From NCBI RefSeq assembly GCF_024609245.1, contig NZ_JANJYH010000003.1:1-64000 (forward strand): 64,000 bases of DNA, given 5' to 3'. Within the stretch, counting starts at the first letter, position 1, and each line of letters begins with the position of its first letter. This DNA is from Haloarchaeobius sp. FL176. GTDB taxonomy: Archaea; Halobacteriota; Halobacteria; Halobacteriales; Natrialbaceae. The position numbers were made by a program, and so were the translations under genes. Positions 1 through 7,853 of the stretch are shown piece after piece. The notes under the pieces were generated by a model. It had not been told where the DNA came from and did not search any database. It was given only the letters and a program-made list of their open reading frames with translations.

Positions 1-2
1 AC

Positions 3-31
3 GGGATGGGCTCCGCGACGGAGCCCATCCC
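3..31. other. perfect 12-bp hairpin at the window's left edge
   Basis: GGGATGGGCTCC at 3-14 is followed by loop GCGAC and its exact complement at 20-31. It may be a terminator of a gene lying left of the window, or a stem from the end of an inserted element. No T-run follows, which weakens the terminator reading. A frame stays open from base 2 to a TGA at 146-148, so the stretch could also be the tail of a gene. I cannot decide between these. Confidence 0.45.
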
Positions 32-218
32 TGTGGATCATCACGAACCTCCGCTGCCAGCTCATACAGCCCGATTTGTGCGCCTCCTATGAGATGGTGG
101 CGAAATCAGCTCGGGCTAAACACATACTTCCGAGGTAAAGGAAACTGAGGTAGGGCAAGGGACAGTCTATGACTTCGCTCTTCTCGATGGAGACATCCGA
201 TTAAACCCGGATGACAGA

Positions 219-521
219 ATGACTTTCCACATTTCAAACCGCGCCGATGGGACTCTGACTTCTTCGGTATATATCAAAAATGGCCGGGTTACGGACTTTT
301 GCCTTCGTTTGCCTCCCGGAGAGAACTCAAAGGAAATCTGTAGTGCATTAAGCAAATCTCATCTACCTATAACCGTCTATACTCGTAGGGCAGGAACTCA
401 GATTATCCATATTACGTCAGTCGATTTTACCACTATGCAAGATTGGTTTCATCCGAGGGAATTCCTTATTCTTGTTGAAGAAATGCTGAATACCCACCAA
501 GAGATTATCAAATATGAGTGA
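219..521 (+). CDS. hypothetical protein of AT-rich accessory patch
   Basis: This 100-residue ORF has codon use unlike the rest of the window: it is AT-rich, with third positions not dominated by G/C. That points to horizontally acquired DNA. I recognise no family. The frame stays open upstream back to the stop at 117-119. The upstream translation (for example YDFALLDGDIRLNPDDR just before the ATG) looks protein-like but offers no ATG, GTG or TTG. The gene may therefore have lost its 5' end, or start at the only ATG, at 219. It overlaps the next ORF by 8 bases, which suggests translational coupling. A virus or plasmid-type gene is the likeliest origin (inference). Confidence 0.5.
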   Translation: MTFHISNRADGTLTSSVYIKNGRVTDFCLRLPPGENSKEICSALSKSHLPITVYTRRAGTQIIHITSVDFTTMQDWFHPREFLILVEEMLNTHQEIIKYE

Positions 522-678
522 TTTTGACAGCCTTATAACGGTCAGAAGTACATTCTCGGGGATTCATGCAGAGGCTTTACAGGCATATTTGATAGATAAA
601 CATGAAGTCGAAACGTCTCATGACGATGTTGCTAAGGTCTTAATCCTCGAAAAGTTGAAAGATGAAGGCTATCTGTAA
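514..678 (+). CDS. small hypothetical protein, possible ribbon-helix-helix type
   Basis: This 54-codon ORF runs from ATG 514 to TAA 678, overlapping the end of the preceding ORF in another frame. It reads MSDFDSLITVRSTF, then a helix-rich stretch ending LILEKLKDEGYL. The short length, the beta-like start and the two following amphipathic helices resemble small plasmid or virus ribbon-helix-helix proteins, but the resemblance is by eye only. With the upstream 100-residue ORF it could form a two-gene cassette such as a toxin-antitoxin pair; this is inference. Codon use is AT-rich like its neighbour. Confidence 0.45.
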   Translation: MSDFDSLITVRSTFSGIHAEALQAYLIDKHEVETSHDDVAKVLILEKLKDEGYL

Positions 679-1253
679 CGGCTAATCGGTCCATTTCCCC
701 ATATTTGCTTTTTCCACTTTCTATTAATGAGATTTGGGCAGTATAGGCCCTGAATCGTCGGTTTAGGAGATACGCTTGATTTCACCAATTCCCGGGCCAT
801 TTTCCAAATTCGCCGTCTGAGTGGATTTAACGGCTTGAATTCGGGACAATTGGGCATTCTCGAAAGTCGTATTTTCTTTAGCGACGTAAATGGCCCGAAT
901 CTCTAGGGGGTTCTCAGAAGGTTTACTCACCTGATTCTGCGATTTCAGGCAGTAATACAGCAGTTTAGATAATTACTTACAGTTATCTGAGCCAAACCTG
1001 CTCCCAACCTCGAAGAAAATCCGTCCGACGTTGCCTGTAATCCCAATATCGGGGGTTCGCTCCCCTGCTCAGAATCCGAGAAATCTGGATTACTTTGATA
1101 TATGCCTCTCAGATTCGATTCCTTCGAGAACCGAAGGGGATTGTCCGTCTCTCAAAATAGAGCTTAGAAAATCCCGATGTATTCCCGTTTATTCCCGATT
1201 CGATAAAAGCGAAAATTTTATCAATTTAGGTAACTAAAATAAAGATAGGAAGA

Positions 1254-1270
1254 CTCCCGATTCACGGGAG
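1254..1270. other. hairpin CTCCCG/CGGGAG
   Basis: CTCCCG 1254-1259, loop ATTCA, CGGGAG 1265-1270: a perfect 6-bp stem inside the AT-rich patch. A second hairpin, CCCGGT/ACCGGG, follows at 1321-1340. Function is unknown; terminators or remnants of element ends are possible. Confidence 0.4.
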
Positions 1271-1433
1271 AATGATTCCATGGAAGCTCCTCTGCTCTGC
1301 TTCCGCTTCATAACACCCCTCCCGGTGGGATATAACCGGGCCTAACCCCTCTTCGTTTGGGCCTTCGTTTTTCCTGAGGGTCAATATCGGTTGGTCGTGA
1401 TTACTGTAATAATCAGGAGCAGCTTGTAATATC

Positions 1434-1465
1434 GGGAATCGGGTCCCTGCTTGTGATTCCCTTTT
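1434..1465 (+). terminator. possible terminator hairpin in the AT-rich patch
   Basis: GGGAATC 1434-1440 pairs with GATTCCC 1455-1461 and is followed at once by TTTT. The form suits a terminator on the + strand, but no gene on that strand ends just before it. Confidence 0.3.
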
Positions 1466-1606
1466 CTATTCACTCTTACTAAACTTGGAATAATGGTGCC
1501 AACCTATCAATTCGTCAGACACATCTGAAAATTACGTTCTTATTGGTGTGAAATTATATCCCTCCGGTGTTCCCTACTAACCAAGAAAAAACCAAGTGGA
1601 CCAAAA

Positions 1607-2014
1607 TTAGAAGAGCTGCATCTTGGCGGTCCAGACGCCGACACCCTTGATATCGGTGAGTTCGGCGACGACCTCCTCGTCGCTCATCCCGTCGAAGTAC
1701 TCCCGCGTGTAGCCATGCTCCTCGAACGCTTCGGCGACGTTCCGGACGTACCCGACCTTCTGGCCGGACAGCCCGGCGTTCCGGAGCGTGGCCTCGTCGG
1801 CGGCGAGGACTGCGGCAGGTTCGATCTCGACCGCGTCGTACAGTCGCTCCCGGATGGCCGTCGCCGCCGAAGTCGATACCTGCTGGCTGACGATGGACCG
1901 GACCAGCCGCTCGAACAGGTCCTCGGCCGGCTCCAGTTCGACGGGGCCATGCTCCTCGACGACAGGGCCCATCTCCGGGTCAGTTCGGAGATGGTCGTAC
2001 GCGTCCTGGCTCAT
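1607..2014 (-). pseudogene. HhH-GPD DNA glycosylase (3-methyladenine glycosylase II-like), C-terminally truncated
   Basis: The 135 residues match the first two-thirds of an AlkA/MPG-II-type base-excision glycosylase: a helical N-terminus (LFERLVRSIVSQQVS) and the helix-hairpin-helix motif DIKGVGVWTAKMQ. The frame stops immediately after that motif (QLF-stop). Family members run to roughly 190-210 residues and carry the catalytic Asp about 20 residues after the hairpin, so this copy lacks its active site. The cut point coincides with the boundary of the AT-rich patch, implying disruption by insertion or deletion. The start is placed at 2014 rather than 2053 because a TATA-like TTATC lies about 28 bp upstream. 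It is probably inactive. Confidence 0.8.
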
Positions 2015-2253
2015 CGTGGGGATGCAGGACCCCGACGCAGATAAGCGGCTCACTAGGCTCCCGAAACGACTAAGTGGCCAGCGTGAGAAAATGTAAGTAA
2101 GAAGTAATCTAAACTATTTTGATAACTCTTATCCGGTAGCAGCAGCTATCCCATATTCCGGTAGGAAGCGTACACTATCGGCCGATACGCAAAGCCAGGG
2201 AACAGTGTCGACGAGTAACAACCACGGCAAATATGCGAAATCAAACAGTATCC

Positions 2254-2958
2254 ATGACCGAGACACACCAGCAGACCATCGACTGGGACGAGTTCTGGCG
2301 CACCGCCGACGAGGACGACCAGCAAAGCGCGACACCGAGTGCACACCACGTCCGTGCGGCACTCGCCGACTTCGTGGCGGAGACGGGCGGTATCGACTCC
2401 GTCGCGGACGTCGGCTGCGGCCCGGGCGTCGTCACGTTCGACGTCGCCGAACGGTATCCCGACGCCGACGTCGTCGGCTACGACGCGGCCGAGGCCATCC
2501 TCGAGGAGAACCGCGAGCGCGCAGCCGCCGACGAGGTCGACAACGTCAGTTTCGAGCGCGCTGTCCTCCCGGCGTTCGACCCCGGCCGCCAGTTCGACCT
2601 CGTCCTGTGCTACGGCACCCTCGCGTACGTCACCGAGTCCGAGCAGGCACTCCAGAACCTCTACGACGCGGTCGCCCCCGGCGGGCACCTCGTCCTCGGC
2701 TACGTCAACGAGTTCGGTGCGGCCCAGTTCCGCGCCCAGCACGCCGAACTCAGGGAGAGCGACGACCCGCGCCGCGACCCCGACGAGTACGGGCGACGCT
2801 TCCGGCTGGTGATGGACGAGGAGACCACGCTCTCGTTCGACGCCATCCGGAACGCGCTCGGAACCTGGCCCCGCAGCATCTGGGAGGTCGCCGAGAAGCC
2901 CGAGAAGCGATGGGCATGGAGCCACGTCCCGCTGGTCTACGTTCCGAAGCCCGAGTAG
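2254..2958 (+). CDS. class I SAM-dependent methyltransferase
   Basis: This 234-residue protein is a Rossmann-fold methyltransferase. Motif I, VADVGCGPGVV, lies near residues 51-60 and binds S-adenosylmethionine. The acidic post-I segment VVGYDAAE and a motif IV-like segment, FDLVLCYGTLAYV, follow. The substrate cannot be read from sequence. The ATG at 2254 (MTETHQ) is preferred over the ATG at 2233 because the seven extra residues look unlike a conserved start; this is uncertain. No operon partner lies downstream: the next gene is convergent and hairpins separate the two. Confidence 0.8.
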   Translation: MTETHQQTIDWDEFWRTADEDDQQSATPSAHHVRAALADFVAETGGIDSVADVGCGPGVVTFDVAERYPDADVVGYDAAEAILEENRERAAADEVDNVSFERAVLPAFDPGRQFDLVLCYGTLAYVTESEQALQNLYDAVAPGGHLVLGYVNEFGAAQFRAQHAELRESDDPRRDPDEYGRRFRLVMDEETTLSFDAIRNALGTWPRSIWEVAEKPEKRWAWSHVPLVYVPKPE

Positions 2959-3043
2959 CTACTGTGCGGTGACGGCCGAGCGACACCCCCGCCGACGCAC
3001 CCCTTAAGGGGATACCAGCGAACGCGAGCAGACGCAGAAATCA

Positions 3044-3081
3044 GGTGAACGTCCGCGCGAGCGAAGCGAGCGCGGTTCACC
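3044..3081. other. intergenic stem-loop with GAGCGAAGCGAG loop
   Basis: GGTGAA 3044-3049 pairs with TTCACC 3076-3081, and CCGCGC 3053-3058 pairs with GCGCGG 3070-3075. The loop contains GAGCGAAGCGAG. It is one of at least five similar hairpins in this window with unrelated stems but closely similar loops. Confidence 0.6.
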
Positions 3082-3113
3082 GGGCACGAACGCAGTGAGT
3101 GCCCGGCCTTTTT
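3080..3113 (+). terminator. stem-loop followed by T-run
   Basis: CCGGGCAC 3080-3087 pairs with GTGCCCGG 3099-3106, with GAACGCAGTGAG at the loop, then CCTTTTT. It has the form of an intrinsic-type terminator downstream of the methyltransferase at 2254-2958, although about 120 bases after its stop. Confidence 0.5.
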
Positions 3114-3122
3114 CAGCCATGG

Positions 3123-3168
3123 TTTTGCCGCGAGGGGTTCGAACGCAGCGAGACCCCGAGCGGCAAAA
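3123..3168. terminator. bidirectional stem-loop between convergent genes
   Basis: TTTTGCCG 3123-3130 pairs with CGGCAAAA 3161-3168, with an inner GGGGT/ACCCC stem and loop GAACGCAGCGAG. U-rich tracts arise on both strands. It sits between the methyltransferase and the convergent acyl-CoA dehydrogenase stop at 3175, so it could end both transcripts. Confidence 0.5.
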
Positions 3169-3174
3169 AGATGG

Positions 3175-4326
3175 TCAGTAGCCCTTGCCGAGCAGCTCGC
3201 GTGCGATGATGTTCTTCTGGATCTCCGTGGTGCCCTCGTAGATCTGGGTGATCTTCGCGTCGCGGTAGAAGCGCTCGACGGGGAAGTCGTTCACGAAGCC
3301 GGCGCCGCCGTGGATCTGGACGGCCTCGTCGGCGACGTCGACGGCGACGCGGGAGGCGTACTCCTTCGCCATGGAGGCCAGCTTCGTGACGTCCTCGCCC
3401 TGGTCGACGTTCCAGGCGGCCTTGTACGTCAGCATGCGAGCGGCCTCGGTGCGGGTGTGCATGTCCGAGAGCTTGTGCTGGATGGCCTGGAACTCCGAGA
3501 TGGGGCGGTCGAACTGCTCGCGTTCCTCCGCGTAGGAGAGCGCGGCCTCGTTCGCGCCCTTGGCGATACCGACGCCCTGTGCGGCGACGGCGGTACGGGT
3601 CTCGTCGAAGAACTGCATCTGCTGGAGGAAGCCCATGCCGCGAGTGCCGATGAGGTTCTCCTCGGGGACGCGAACGTCATTGAGGATGAGCTCCGCGGTG
3701 TCGCTCGCGCGGATGCCGAGCTTGCCGGTTATCTTCTCCGCCTCGAAGCCGTCGCGGTCGGACTCGACGACGATCTGGCTGAAGCCGTTGTAGCGACCGT
3801 CGGCGTCGGGGTCGGTCTCGCAGAGGACGACGTAGTAGTCCCCGATGGAGCCGTTCGTGATCCACATCTTGTTCCCGTTGATGACCCACTCGTCGCCGTC
3901 CTTCTCGGCCTGTGTGGAGACCGAGGAGACGTCGGAGCCGGTGTCGGGTTCGCTGATGGCGGCGCCCATGATGGCGTCACCGGTCGGGATGGGTTCGAGG
4001 AACCGCTCCTTCTGGTCCTCGCTCCCGAACTCCATGACGGCGTCCGCGCCGAAGCTCGTAGACGTCAGCGAGAGGCCGATGCCGGGGTCGACCGCGAACA
4101 GTTCCTCGGTGATGAGTGCGGACTCGAGGTTCCCGTAGTCCGCGCCGCCGTACTCGAAGGGGATGTGCGCGCCGAGCAGTCCCGCGTCGGCGGCCTTATC
4201 GATGATCTCCCAGGGGTACTTCTCCTCGACGTCGTACTCCTGTGCGATCGGCTCGATCTCGTTCTCCGCGAAGCGTGCCACTTCTTCCTTGATCTGTTTC
4301 TGCTCGTCGGACAGCGCGAAATCCAT
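3175..4326 (-). CDS. acyl-CoA dehydrogenase
   Basis: The protein has 383 residues, the usual length for a soluble FAD-dependent acyl-CoA dehydrogenase catalysing alpha,beta-desaturation of an acyl-CoA. The signature [12 protein letters not shown] lies near residue 118. The C-terminal helix carries IYEGTTEIQ with the catalytic base Glu364, the position used by short/medium-chain and butyryl-CoA dehydrogenases. A TATA-like CCTTTTTAACG sits roughly 28 bp before the ATG, so the mRNA is probably leaderless. It is divergent from the hydroxyacyl-CoA dehydrogenase/enoyl hydratase gene, with a 7-bp palindrome between them; together they would carry out consecutive steps of beta-oxidation. Chain-length specificity is not visible. 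Confidence 0.93.
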   Translation of the reverse strand: MDFALSDEQKQIKEEVARFAENEIEPIAQEYDVEEKYPWEIIDKAADAGLLGAHIPFEYGGADYGNLESALITEELFAVDPGIGLSLTSTSFGADAVMEFGSEDQKERFLEPIPTGDAIMGAAISEPDTGSDVSSVSTQAEKDGDEWVINGNKMWITNGSIGDYYVVLCETDPDADGRYNGFSQIVVESDRDGFEAEKITGKLGIRASDTAELILNDVRVPEENLIGTRGMGFLQQMQFFDETRTAVAAQGVGIAKGANEAALSYAEEREQFDRPISEFQAIQHKLSDMHTRTEAARMLTYKAAWNVDQGEDVTKLASMAKEYASRVAVDVADEAVQIHGGAGFVNDFPVERFYRDAKITQIYEGTTEIQKNIIARELLGKGY

Positions 4327-4387
4327 AGTAAACCATTAACACATTGTTCGTTAAAAAGGTATGTACCCGATTCTAAACTTACAAGGA

Positions 4388-4411
4388 GTTTCCCCATTCG
4401 CTAAGGGAAAC
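4388..4411. promoter_or_regulatory. palindrome between divergent beta-oxidation genes
   Basis: GTTTCCC 4388-4394 and GGGAAAC 4405-4411 form a 7-bp inverted repeat with a 10-base spacer, midway between the divergent starts at 4326 and 4443. The half-site spacing of 17 bp suits a dimeric HTH regulator such as a TetR or Lrp protein. It is a candidate shared operator; the regulator is not in the window as far as I can tell. Confidence 0.4.
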
Positions 4412-4442
4412 CTTGAAACGGGTTCCAGTTGAGTTGTTGCGC

Positions 4443-6428
4443 ATGGACCTGGAAGAAATCAACACCGTCGCAGTTCTCGGTGCGGGTAACATGGGACACG
4501 GCATCGCCGAAGTCGCAGCACTCGCGGGCTACGACGTGAACATGCGAGACATCAAAGACGAGTTCGTCCAGGGAGGCTACGAGAAGATCGAGTGGTCGCT
4601 CGGCAAGCTCGCAGACAGCGAGCAGATCGGCGAGGACGAGGCCGACGCCGCGCTCGACCGCGTCACACCGCTCGTGGACCTCGAGGAGACCGTCGCCGAC
4701 GCCGACGTCGTCATCGAGGCCGTCCCCGAGAAGATGGACATCAAGGAGGACACCTGGACGGACGTCGAGGAGTACGCCCCCGACCACACCGTGTTCACGA
4801 CGAACACGTCCTCGCTCTCCATCACGGACCTCTCCGAGTTCACGGACCGGCCGGAACGCTTCTGCGGGATGCACTTCTTCAACCCGCCGATCCGGATGGA
4901 CCTCGTGGAGGTCATCTCCGGCGAGCACACCGACGACGCGACGCTCGACATCGTCGAGGCCCTCGCCGAGGACTTCGGCAAGACGCCGGTCCGCGTCCGC
5001 AAGGACGTTCCCGGCTTCATCGTGAACCGCGTCCTCGTCCCGCTGATGAACGAGGCCGCGTGGCTCGTCGACGAGGGCGTCGCCACCGTCGAGGAGGTCG
5101 ACGCGACGACGAAGTTCGACATCGGCCTGCCGATGGGGAGCTTCGAGCTGTCGGACTACGTCGGCATCGACGTCGGCTACCACGTGCTCGACTACATGCA
5201 CGAGGTCGCAGGGGAGCGCTACGAGCCCGCACCGATGATGGTCGAGAAGGTCGAGAACGAGGAGTTCGGCCAGAAGTCCGGGAAGGGCTTCTACGACTAC
5301 GAGGACGGTGACGGCGCGGACGTCTCGATGGACGACGACCTGTTCAACGAGACCGTCAAGGAGCGCCTGCTCGCCGCGCTCGCGAACGAGGTCGCCTACC
5401 TCGTCGGAGACGACGTCGCCTCCCCCGAGGAGATCGACACCGCCGTCAAGCTCGGCGGGCGCTGGCCGAAGGGGCCGGCGAAGTTCGCCGACGAGTACGG
5501 CGTCGCGAAGCTCGCCGACGCACTGGACGAGGCGTACGAAGCCTCCGGCCACCCGCGCTACGAGGCGTTCGACTACCTCGCGACGGTCGCCGAGGAGGGC
5601 GGCTTCTACGACCAAGACGAGGGTGACGCCGAGGGCGCGCCGGACTTCGACACGCTGGAGGTCAGCTACCCCGGCGAGATGGTCGGTCAGATCGAGCTCT
5701 CGCGGCCCCAGCAGATGAACTCTATCAGCCTCGAACTAATCGAGGAGCTGGACGCCGCTATCGACCTCATGGACGAGGACGACGACGTGCGCGCGATTCT
5801 GCTCACCGGTGCGGGCTCGAAGGCGTTCTCCGCTGGTGCCGACTTCATGAGCATCGCCGGCGGCGGTGCCGACCCGTTCAACGCCGTCGAGCTCTCGAAG
5901 TACGGCCAGGAGACCTTCGGCCGTCTGGAGGAGGTCGAGATGCCCGTCGTCGCCGCAATCGACGGCTACTGTCTCGGCGGTGGCATGGAGCTGGCGACCT
6001 GCGCGGACATCCGCGTCGCGTCCTCGCGCTCCGAGTTCGGCCAGCCCGAGTTCAACCTCGGTCTCCTCCCGGGATGGGGCGGCACGCAGCGCCTCCAGCG
6101 CATCGTCGGCATGGGCCGTGCGAAGGAGATAATCTTCACCGCCGAGCGCTTCCCCGCCGAGGAGATGGAACGCTTCGGGTTCGTGAACGAGGTCTACGAG
6201 GCCGACGAGTTCGCGGACGCAGCCGTCGAGTACGCGGAGAAGCTCGCCGGCGGCCCGCCGCTCGCCCAGCGGTTCACCAAGCGCGCGATGGCGAAGGGCT
6301 GGGACGACAGCGACGCCGGCCTCGAGGTCGAGTCGATGGGCTTCGGGCACGTCGTCGGCAGCGAGGACGTCCACGAGGGCATCAACGCGTTCTTCGGCGA
6401 CGACGAGCCCGAGTTCGAGGGCAAGTAA
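4443..6428 (+). CDS. 3-hydroxyacyl-CoA dehydrogenase / enoyl-CoA hydratase fusion
   Basis: The 661-residue protein fuses two beta-oxidation enzymes. Residues 1 to about 185 form an NAD-binding domain (GAGNMGHGIAE; HFFNPP). Residues about 185-375 are the dehydrogenase C-terminal domains (FGQKSGKGFYDY). From about 395 on there is a crotonase domain with the oxyanion-hole segment KAFSAGADF, GGGMELA carrying one catalytic Glu, and FGQPEFNLG carrying the second. Dehydrogenase-first order is the reverse of bacterial FadB and is known from archaeal crotonyl-CoA hydratase/3-hydroxybutyryl-CoA dehydrogenase proteins. Start 4443 (MDLEEINTVAVLG) is chosen over 4413 because the NAD-binding fold begins there. 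It probably acts with the divergent acyl-CoA dehydrogenase. Confidence 0.92.
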   Translation: MDLEEINTVAVLGAGNMGHGIAEVAALAGYDVNMRDIKDEFVQGGYEKIEWSLGKLADSEQIGEDEADAALDRVTPLVDLEETVADADVVIEAVPEKMDIKEDTWTDVEEYAPDHTVFTTNTSSLSITDLSEFTDRPERFCGMHFFNPPIRMDLVEVISGEHTDDATLDIVEALAEDFGKTPVRVRKDVPGFIVNRVLVPLMNEAAWLVDEGVATVEEVDATTKFDIGLPMGSFELSDYVGIDVGYHVLDYMHEVAGERYEPAPMMVEKVENEEFGQKSGKGFYDYEDGDGADVSMDDDLFNETVKERLLAALANEVAYLVGDDVASPEEIDTAVKLGGRWPKGPAKFADEYGVAKLADALDEAYEASGHPRYEAFDYLATVAEEGGFYDQDEGDAEGAPDFDTLEVSYPGEMVGQIELSRPQQMNSISLELIEELDAAIDLMDEDDDVRAILLTGAGSKAFSAGADFMSIAGGGADPFNAVELSKYGQETFGRLEEVEMPVVAAIDGYCLGGGMELATCADIRVASSRSEFGQPEFNLGLLPGWGGTQRLQRIVGMGRAKEIIFTAERFPAEEMERFGFVNEVYEADEFADAAVEYAEKLAGGPPLAQRFTKRAMAKGWDDSDAGLEVESMGFGHVVGSEDVHEGINAFFGDDEPEFEGK

Positions 6429-6496
6429 CCGGACCGACCGCGGCGGCCCCTTCCGGCTGAGACAGCGTTTTTTCGATACGGTTCCAAGCCGGCGGC

Positions 6497-6913
6497 GTGT
6501 ACACGGGAAAGACCGAGCAGCCGTGCTGCCTCTGTGACGACCCCGACACGGCAGTCCGGGTCGACCTGCCGCCGCGGGCGGTCCCCGAGATGAAGCACTC
6601 CGGGGCGATCGCCTGGCAGGACATCGTCGGCGAAGTGTCCATCCACTTCTGTGCGAACGACTGGGAGCTCGTGCGCGAACTCGTCCTCGACATGGGAATG
6701 AGCCCGCTGTCGCGCTGCAACGTCGCTCGCGCCTCCTTCGACCTCCGCGAGGACTTCGAGGCGTTACTGAACGACGTGCGCGACGAGCCGGACCACGGGC
6801 CGGTCGAGCGGCGGATGCTGGAGGAGAGCGAGGCGACGCTGTCGGCCGACGACGCGGAGGACCCTGCCCGCGTCCAGGCCAGACTCGTCCAGTGGACGCT
6901 GGCGGAGGGCTGA
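6497..6913 (+). CDS. hypothetical Cys-containing haloarchaeal protein
   Basis: This is a 138-residue acidic protein with an N-terminal CCLCDD cluster and another Cys in VSIHFCANDW, which together could bind a metal. I recognise no family. The GTG start at 6497 is supported by a T-rich element (CGTTTTTTCG) about 27 bp upstream, typical of leaderless haloarchaeal transcripts. It stands alone between the fusion enzyme and the DICT protein, all on the + strand. Codon use is normal for the window, so it is likely a real gene. Confidence 0.65.
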   Translation: MYTGKTEQPCCLCDDPDTAVRVDLPPRAVPEMKHSGAIAWQDIVGEVSIHFCANDWELVRELVLDMGMSPLSRCNVARASFDLREDFEALLNDVRDEPDHGPVERRMLEESEATLSADDAEDPARVQARLVQWTLAEG

Positions 6914-6991
6914 CGGCGAGCCGGCCGTGGCTGCCCAGCGGTCCGCCGCGGAGGGGTAAACCTCAAATCCCCTGACGCGCGAGTAAGGCGT

Positions 6992-7720
6992 GTGACACTC
7001 CTCGACATCATCGACCGGGTTCGGTCGAGCGAGAAGACGCTGACGCTGTTCAATCTCCCGCCAGCGTCGTCGCTGGACACCGAACTCGCGTCCTTCTTCG
7101 AGGACATGAACGTCCGTGTCGACGTGGACGAGACGGCCGCCGACGCGCCGACGTTCGGCACGCTGACCGCGCCCGACGAGTTCTACGCCGCCGTCGCCGG
7201 CGACGAGCTGCGGGCGCTGCTGGACGGCCCGAATGCTGGCCCCGACGGCCTCGGAATCGACGACACCGACCACGCGCCGCTGCTGTTGCCGCTGAAAGAG
7301 ACGACCTTCACGTCGTACGACAGCGGCCGGATGATGGACGTGACCCGCGAGATAGAGGACCGCGCGTTCCGCTACGGGACAGGCGAGCTACACGTCGGCT
7401 TTCAGGAGCTCTCGCGCTTCTCGGACCAGACCGACGTGTACCGCCGGCTCGCCACGACCGACCTCGACATCCACATCTACGGGGCGCCGGACGCGGCCGT
7501 CGACGTTGACGGCCTGCAGGTCCACGCGAACGACAACGAGGAGCTCCGGCTCACCTGGTTCGTCGCGTTCGACGGCGGTGACACGCCCGAGGAGAAGTGT
7601 GCTCTCCTGGCCCGCGAGGGCGAGGTCGAGGGGTTCTACGGCTGCTGGACGTACGACCCGGACGTCGTCGACAAAGTCGTAGAGTACCTGTCGGGACGGT
7701 ACGACCGCGTCGCGCCCTGA
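6992..7720 (+). CDS. DICT sensory domain protein
   Basis: The protein has 242 residues. The N-terminal pattern (LLDIIDRVRSSEKTLTLFN), the central LLLPLKETTFTSYDSGRMMDV and the FQELSRFSDQTDVYRRLA region match the DICT domain, a sensor module found in haloarchaea and cyanobacteria next to two-component and cyclic-nucleotide proteins. No output domain is attached, so it would act through a partner. The start is a GTG with a TATA-like TCAAATCC about 25 bp before it. A HalX response regulator follows on the same strand, which fits a signalling role (inference). Confidence 0.7.
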   Translation: MTLLDIIDRVRSSEKTLTLFNLPPASSLDTELASFFEDMNVRVDVDETAADAPTFGTLTAPDEFYAAVAGDELRALLDGPNAGPDGLGIDDTDHAPLLLPLKETTFTSYDSGRMMDVTREIEDRAFRYGTGELHVGFQELSRFSDQTDVYRRLATTDLDIHIYGAPDAAVDVDGLQVHANDNEELRLTWFVAFDGGDTPEEKCALLAREGEVEGFYGCWTYDPDVVDKVVEYLSGRYDRVAP

Positions 7721-7823
7721 CCCGATCAGCCACGTTCGTCTCGGCACGATGTGACAGAGAAAACCCACCACGGGTTGTTATCCGGCTCCCCTTGTATCAG
7801 AAAGAAGAACTGTGGGCGCGGCA

Positions 7824-7828
7824 TTTAT
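7824..7828 (+). promoter_or_regulatory. TATA element of the HalX response regulator gene
   Basis: TTTAT lies 26-30 bp before GTG 7854, the spacing expected of a leaderless haloarchaeal promoter. This places the start at 7854 rather than at ATG 7827, which would lie inside the TATA box. Confidence 0.55.
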
Positions 7829-7853
7829 GAACCATAGACACCATAGCCCGAAC

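Larger units (their letters stand above)
679..1606. other. AT-rich accessory patch without a convincing gene
   Basis: This stretch is visibly richer in A/T than the flanking core genes and has no long ORF with normal codon use. It holds several hairpins (1254-1270, 1321-1340, 1399-1414, 1434-1461) and three copies of AATATCGG (1045-1052, 1383-1390, 1428-1435). The right boundary abuts the truncated glycosylase gene at 1607. It is best read as a decayed integrated element or remnant. The 68-codon ORF at 1031-1237 shows no recognisable motif. Confidence 0.6.

Noticed and set aside
1045-1066. GGGGGTTCGCTCCCC, resembling a tRNA T-arm
   Set aside because: The flanking sequence cannot form an acceptor stem or anticodon arm and lacks a CCA-adjacent end; it is not a tRNA or a clear attachment site.
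1031-1237. 68-codon ORF in the AT-rich patch
   Set aside because: No homology by eye, no promoter and no ribosome site. It spans a hairpin-rich stretch and is likely chance.
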